From RHLJ01 sp965247355 (GTDB lineage: Bacteria; Bacteroidota; Rhodothermia; Balneolales; Balneolaceae), in NCBI GenBank assembly GCA_965247355.1, contig OZ252011.1, positions 3,100,001-3,164,000 on the forward strand: a stretch of DNA of 64,000 nt, read 5' to 3'. Numbering within the stretch: position 1 is the stretch's first letter; every line of letters begins with the position of its first letter. Below, piece after piece: positions 60,363-64,000 of this stretch. Position numbers and translations under genes: made by a program. The notes below the pieces were generated by a model. That model was not told where the DNA came from and ran no database searches. It worked only from the letters and a program-made list of their open reading frames with translations.

Positions 60363-60428
60363 AAGCTAACCTTTAAAAGAATTACCCTTTTTAGTATATT
60401 GGGTGCTTCGATTTAGAATTATTTTATT

Positions 60429-61247
60429 ATGCCATTTTCACTTAATAATCTTCCAAAAAGGTCGGAAAAACCCCGAAAAGAAGGGATAACACTTGTACTT
60501 GATAAAGGTTACAGTGTCCGCCAAGTTGAAGACTTTTGCTCTGTATGTGCTGATTATACCGATGTTGTTAAATTGGGATGGGGGACTTCATATGTTACTC
60601 CAAACCTGGAAGACAAAATCAAAGTATATACTGATGCCGGTATTCCGGTATATTTTGGAGGAACCCTCTTTGAAGCGTATTTGCTACGTGATCAATTAGA
60701 TGCGTATAGAAATCTGCTTGATAAGTACGAAATCAAATCATTGGAAGTATCCAATGGAACTATTTGGATTTCAGATGAGAAAAAGCAAAAGATTATCAAA
60801 GAGCTTAGTAAAGATTACACCGTTTACTCTGAAGTTGGAAGTAAAAACCCAAATGAAATAATCCCACCTTATAAATGGGTCAATGTTATAAAGCAAGAGT
60901 TAGATGCCGGTGCTTCTAAAGTAATTTGCGAAGCACGTGAAAGTGGTACTGTTGGAGTTTTTAGACCGAACGGAGAAGTTCGTTCAGGGCTAATCGAAGA
61001 AATCACCGATCAAATTCCTGTAGAAAAACTCATTTTTGAAGCTCCGCAAAAAGAGCAACAGGTATGGTTTATAAGAAAATATGGTAGCAATGTTAATCTA
61101 GGTAATATTCAACCGGAAGAAGTTATTCCATTAGAAACTTTACGTCTCGGTTTGAGAAGTGATACGTTGATGGATTTCTACTCACTGGATGAAGACAATG
61201 AACTAGACCAAGTAATAAAAGAGAACAAAATCTCTAACGAAGAGTAA
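60429..61247 (+). CDS. comA: Phosphosulfolactate synthase
   Basis: This 272-residue TIM-barrel enzyme adds sulfite to phosphoenolpyruvate to give 2-phospho-3-sulfolactate. Conserved segments are KPRKEGITLVLDKGYSVRQVEDFCSVCADYTDVVKLGWGTSYV and YFGGTLFEAYLLRDQLDAYRN, then IKSLEVSNGTIWIS and SEVGSK. It is 66 bp after malQ, upstream of the GT5-like gene. The partner comB is at 24664. No methanogen-type coenzyme M genes are seen, so the product may go to sulfolactate, cysteate or sulfonolipids. Confidence 0.95.
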   Translation: MPFSLNNLPKRSEKPRKEGITLVLDKGYSVRQVEDFCSVCADYTDVVKLGWGTSYVTPNLEDKIKVYTDAGIPVYFGGTLFEAYLLRDQLDAYRNLLDKYEIKSLEVSNGTIWISDEKKQKIIKELSKDYTVYSEVGSKNPNEIIPPYKWVNVIKQELDAGASKVICEARESGTVGVFRPNGEVRSGLIEEITDQIPVEKLIFEAPQKEQQVWFIRKYGSNVNLGNIQPEEVIPLETLRLGLRSDTLMDFYSLDEDNELDQVIKENKISNEE

Positions 61248-61260
61248 GTAGAAAACATTT

Positions 61261-62058
61261 ATGAAAATATTATACGCAGCGGCTGAAATTTCCCCTTTTG
61301 CAAGAATGACCTACACAGCCGATTTGCTTCGGTTTTTGCCGGCATCATTACAAGATAAAGGTTTTGAAATACGGATTTTATTGCCCAAATATGGTACCAT
61401 TAATGACCGAAGAAACAGACTTCATGAAGTAATCCGCTTATCCGGAATAGAAGTTGAGGTGGGTGATACTAAAGAGAGTATGAAAATAAAGGTGGCTAGC
61501 ATACCAAACGCTAAGCTTCAGGTTTATTTTCTTGATAATGACACCTATTTCAAGCGAAAAGGTCTTTTCAAAGACCCTAAAAACGATGAATTTTATCCAG
61601 ATAATGCTGAGCGACTCGCCTTCTACAATAAAGGGGTACTTGAAACAGTTATGAAGCTCGGTTGGGAGCCGGACATAATCCACTGCCATGATTGGCCTGC
61701 AGGATTAATCCCGCTTCTGGTTAAAACCAAATATAAGGACGAGAAGATCTTTCAGAATACACAAGTGATCTATAATCTTCATCATCCTGAAAACGAAGGA
61801 ACTGCTGATACAGCAAAAATTTTAGAATTACTCGGTTTACCTGAAGATGTTGACATCAACAAGTTAACAGAAAACGGTAAAGTTGATTTATTGAAACTCG
61901 GTTTGATGTTCAGCGATCATGTTGTAACCGGAAATTATCTAAAGGATGAATTCGATGAAGTATTCAAGGAACTGAATATTACTCCGAAGCAAATCCAAGG
62001 GTCTCCGGAAGATGTATCAAGCAAGTTTTCAGACTATTACAAAGTCATAGCCGAATAA
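61261..62058 (+). CDS. Short glycogen/starch synthase-like (GT5 N-domain only) protein
   Basis: This 265-residue protein matches the N-terminal Rossmann domain of glycogen synthase (MKILYAAAEISPFARMTYTADLLRFLPASL...LPKYGTI, then GWEPDIIHCHDWPAGLIPLLV near residue 138). The second GT-B domain, with the ADP-glucose site, is absent; a normal GlgA has about 480 residues. The KxGGL loop that binds the nucleotide sugar is replaced by RMTYT. Similar short proteins sit next to DUF4270 genes in Bacteroidota from memory, so this is a kept family and not a broken gene. Its role is unknown. Confidence 0.85.
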   Translation: MKILYAAAEISPFARMTYTADLLRFLPASLQDKGFEIRILLPKYGTINDRRNRLHEVIRLSGIEVEVGDTKESMKIKVASIPNAKLQVYFLDNDTYFKRKGLFKDPKNDEFYPDNAERLAFYNKGVLETVMKLGWEPDIIHCHDWPAGLIPLLVKTKYKDEKIFQNTQVIYNLHHPENEGTADTAKILELLGLPEDVDINKLTENGKVDLLKLGLMFSDHVVTGNYLKDEFDEVFKELNITPKQIQGSPEDVSSKFSDYYKVIAE

Positions 62059-62073
62059 AAAGAGAATTATTTA

Positions 62074-63279
62074 ATGCACATTAAGACTAAAGCTGCCAGA
62101 TTCTGGCAGCTTGCTTTTTCTATAATCATACTAAGTACTTTTATTGGCTGTCAGGATCCTGGAACCCTGGGAGGGGGGTTTATAGATAAAACAGATATAG
62201 ATGTTGATACTCTTCTGATAACAAACCTCAATGTAATAAATCAGGATGCCTATCTGGGTCGTCTAGGTCGTTCAGCTACTGGCAGATATGATGATGATCT
62301 GTTTGGTAGTATTGAGTCAGTATCATTTTTTAAGCCTTCTATATTTCGTTCTGCAGATACGGTTGTTTTTGATGCAAATACTGTATTCAAATTACAACTT
62401 TCGCTTCAGGAGGGGGAAATATATGGGGATACCACTCAGACTGGAAATTATTCTATCTATCGTGTAAGCTCACTTTGGAGGGGATCAGCCTTTCGTAACA
62501 GTATGTCAATCAATTATGATGAAGCGGAAGTAATTGGCCAATTTACAGATGCTGATATAGATACTAATGGAGTTGTTGAAGTAGAGCTTATTGGTTCATG
62601 GAAAGACGATTATATATCATTCTTCAACGAGCCGGATGATACCAGAGATAACCTTTATAAACAGAATGATTTTGGTCTGGCAGTAGTCCCTGATGCAGCA
62701 AATGGTAAAGTAATATATGCTAATTATTTGCTTTCAACTATTGAAGCACTTGCGGAGGATACAACATCTCATTTTATTCTTGATTGGGGTTATGATTTAG
62801 AAAGGACAGGCATAACCACAGAACCAGAAAGACTTCGACTTCAAACTACTTTTAATAATATACTTAAACTCGATCTTTCTTCTTTTGCAGATGAGATAAG
62901 TGACATTAATTTTGTACGTGCGGAATTAGTATTTAACAGAGATACTCTTCAGCTTCAGAGCACATTAGAACAAAATGAAGTCCGGTCTCCTTCTTTGGGA
63001 TTAGGAATGTCGTTAGGCCCATTAGATGATGTTGCTTATGAGATTGCGTTTGGTACTATAGATTTATCGGCTGCAGCACGTGACGATGGAACTTATAGAT
63101 TTAACATTACCAATATTTTGAACAACTATCTTCACGGCGAATTTTCAATCGATGATCTGTACCTGTACTTAAGCGCTAATCAAGGAACATTAGCATATAC
63201 TTCGCTATATAATGTTGGAACCGATCCGGAACTTGCACCAAGAGTGATCTTATACGGACTCGAATCAGGAGTGAGATGA
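62074..63279 (+). CDS. DUF4270 family lipoprotein
   Basis: This 401-residue protein has a lipobox (LSTFIGCQDPG, cleavage before Cys26). The mature part carries the DUF4270 pattern, with LGGGFIDKTDIDVDTLLITNLNVINQDAYL at its start and ARVILYGL-like end (ELAPRVILYGLESG). The family is outer-membrane associated and common next to the short GT5 gene in Bacteroidota; its function is unknown. It follows the GT5-like gene after 15 bp, and its stop overlaps the next start (ATGA). Confidence 0.9.
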   Translation: MHIKTKAARFWQLAFSIIILSTFIGCQDPGTLGGGFIDKTDIDVDTLLITNLNVINQDAYLGRLGRSATGRYDDDLFGSIESVSFFKPSIFRSADTVVFDANTVFKLQLSLQEGEIYGDTTQTGNYSIYRVSSLWRGSAFRNSMSINYDEAEVIGQFTDADIDTNGVVEVELIGSWKDDYISFFNEPDDTRDNLYKQNDFGLAVVPDAANGKVIYANYLLSTIEALAEDTTSHFILDWGYDLERTGITTEPERLRLQTTFNNILKLDLSSFADEISDINFVRAELVFNRDTLQLQSTLEQNEVRSPSLGLGMSLGPLDDVAYEIAFGTIDLSAAARDDGTYRFNITNILNNYLHGEFSIDDLYLYLSANQGTLAYTSLYNVGTDPELAPRVILYGLESGVR

Positions 63280-64000
63280 AAAAACGAAATTCACTAAAAA
63301 TATTAGCAACTATATTCACTCTTGCATTAAGTCCCTATTTGGTGCAGGCTCAGGATTCTGATGAAGGTATTGGTGGTTCTCCATATTCGGTATTTGGCTT
63401 AGGAATGCCACAGGATATTACATCAGACAACTTTAAAGGGCAGGGAATTTTAGGTGTTTCCGGAATTACTCAGGAAATGACAAATTTATCAAACCCGGCA
63501 TTGTGGAGCAGATCATATTTTACGCAAGCGTTTACAGGCTTAAATCTAAGCAAATTCAATCTGAAGACTAGTTCAGGAAGTGAAGAAACTTCCAATTTCG
63601 GATCTGGATATTTGCATGCCTTATTCCCGATTTCTCCAGGCAAACTTGGGTTATCAGTCAGTCTTTATCCTGTTACCAGAACTAATTACAGGTTTGCAGA
63701 TTCTGGAACATTTTTGTCTTCACCAACTGATACCGTTGCTTTTGCTAATGAAATCAGAAATAGTGGCGGTTTAAATAAGTTTGAGGTTGGCTTTGGTCTG
63801 AAATTAACCAAGCATATTTCGTTTGGTTATGCACCATCGGTAGCTTTTATGTCACTTCAAAATGATGAGTCAATTACCTTTAATTCAGGCGCATTTAACG
63901 CACAGAATCAAAGAGTAAATAATACCGGAGTAGCTTTTTCTCAGCGTTTTGGGTTATCAGCTTTATTCGAAAGTGTACTTCGGGAGACAGATAGAATTGC
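63276..64000 (+). CDS. Outer-membrane beta-barrel protein, 3' end cut by the window
   Basis: About 241 codons are visible. A signal peptide (MKKRNSLKILATIFTLALSPYLVQAQ) is followed by a GGSPYSVFGLGMPQDI segment and alternating strands like those of FadL/PorV-type barrels (LSNPALWSRSYFTQAFTGLNLSKFNL). It starts within the stop of the DUF4270 gene (ATGA), so the two are coupled. In related bacteria a barrel often follows the DUF4270 lipoprotein. The end of the gene is not in this window. Confidence 0.8.
   Translation, partial: MKKRNSLKILATIFTLALSPYLVQAQDSDEGIGGSPYSVFGLGMPQDITSDNFKGQGILGVSGITQEMTNLSNPALWSRSYFTQAFTGLNLSKFNLKTSSGSEETSNFGSGYLHALFPISPGKLGLSVSLYPVTRTNYRFADSGTFLSSPTDTVAFANEIRNSGGLNKFEVGFGLKLTKHISFGYAPSVAFMSLQNDESITFNSGAFNAQNQRVNNTGVAFSQRFGLSALFESVLRETDRI

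Overview
This 64 kb window is a gene-dense stretch of chromosome from a Gram-negative member of the Bacteroidota-like superphylum. The best guess is Balneolota (Balneola, Gracilimonas or Rhodohalobacter relatives). The base composition looks moderate (roughly 40-43% GC by eye). Gene content is typical of that group: a DUF4270 lipoprotein, a short GT5-only glycogen synthase homologue, an HU/SPOR membrane protein beside a TolQ/TolR/TonB set, an Mrp protein without the CxxC pair, ECF sigma factors paired with membrane anti-sigma proteins, many exported lipoproteins and barrels, and TAnnTTTG-like promoter elements. No rRNA, tRNA, CRISPR array, transposase or phage gene was seen, and no gap between genes exceeds about 220 bases.

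Layout. 1-2552: a divergent set with a GMC oxidoreductase (cut by the window edge), an exported sugar isomerase-like protein and an exported jelly-roll protein, suggesting 3-keto-glycoside metabolism. 2556-9744: a TerB-like protein, free methionine sulfoxide reductase, MarC, DinB-fold protein, AGCS symporter, a large zinc metalloprotease and Aat. 9802-12283 (minus): ECF sigma, anti-sigma and an exported protein. 12370-12888: a four-helix-bundle (23S-IVS type) gene bracketed by inverted repeats. 12880-17046: DinB polymerase, M19 dipeptidase and small membrane proteins, one with an M15-like domain. 17095-21072: glutamate dehydrogenase, a lipoprotein, and a second ECF sigma paired with an apparent dual-membrane-spanning anti-sigma protein. 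21096-29566: DoxX-like protein, Mrp, flavin reductase, GcvT, ComB, FtsK, LolA and a flippase-like protein. 30938-36573: an outer-membrane barrel, mini-HU, HU-TM-SPOR, TolQ, TolR and TonB operon. 36665-44920: a VPS10/BNR protein, a cupredoxin/cyclase/barrel operon and MscS. 45018-49842: glycogen phosphorylase, IspE and CCA/poly(A) polymerase.

49950-55312 holds the most unusual structure. A Kelch lipoprotein gene sits inside the 3' end of a sugar-nucleotidyltransferase gene. A 97-bp stretch of that gene is duplicated on both sides, and an orphan 53-codon chimeric ORF (Tat-like start plus nucleotidyltransferase tail) is left on the far side. A membrane Mur-ligase-like protein follows. 55325-64000: LolC/E-type permease, GlgB, MalQ, ComA, a GT5-like protein, a DUF4270 lipoprotein and an outer-membrane protein cut by the window end.

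The genes work together in a few themes: glycogen storage and breakdown (GlgP, GlgB, MalQ, GT5-like), sulfolactate formation (ComA, ComB; possible feed into sulfonolipids), envelope biogenesis and division (FtsK, LolA, LolC/E, SPOR/Tol/TonB, Mur-like ligase), and two separate ECF sigma circuits.
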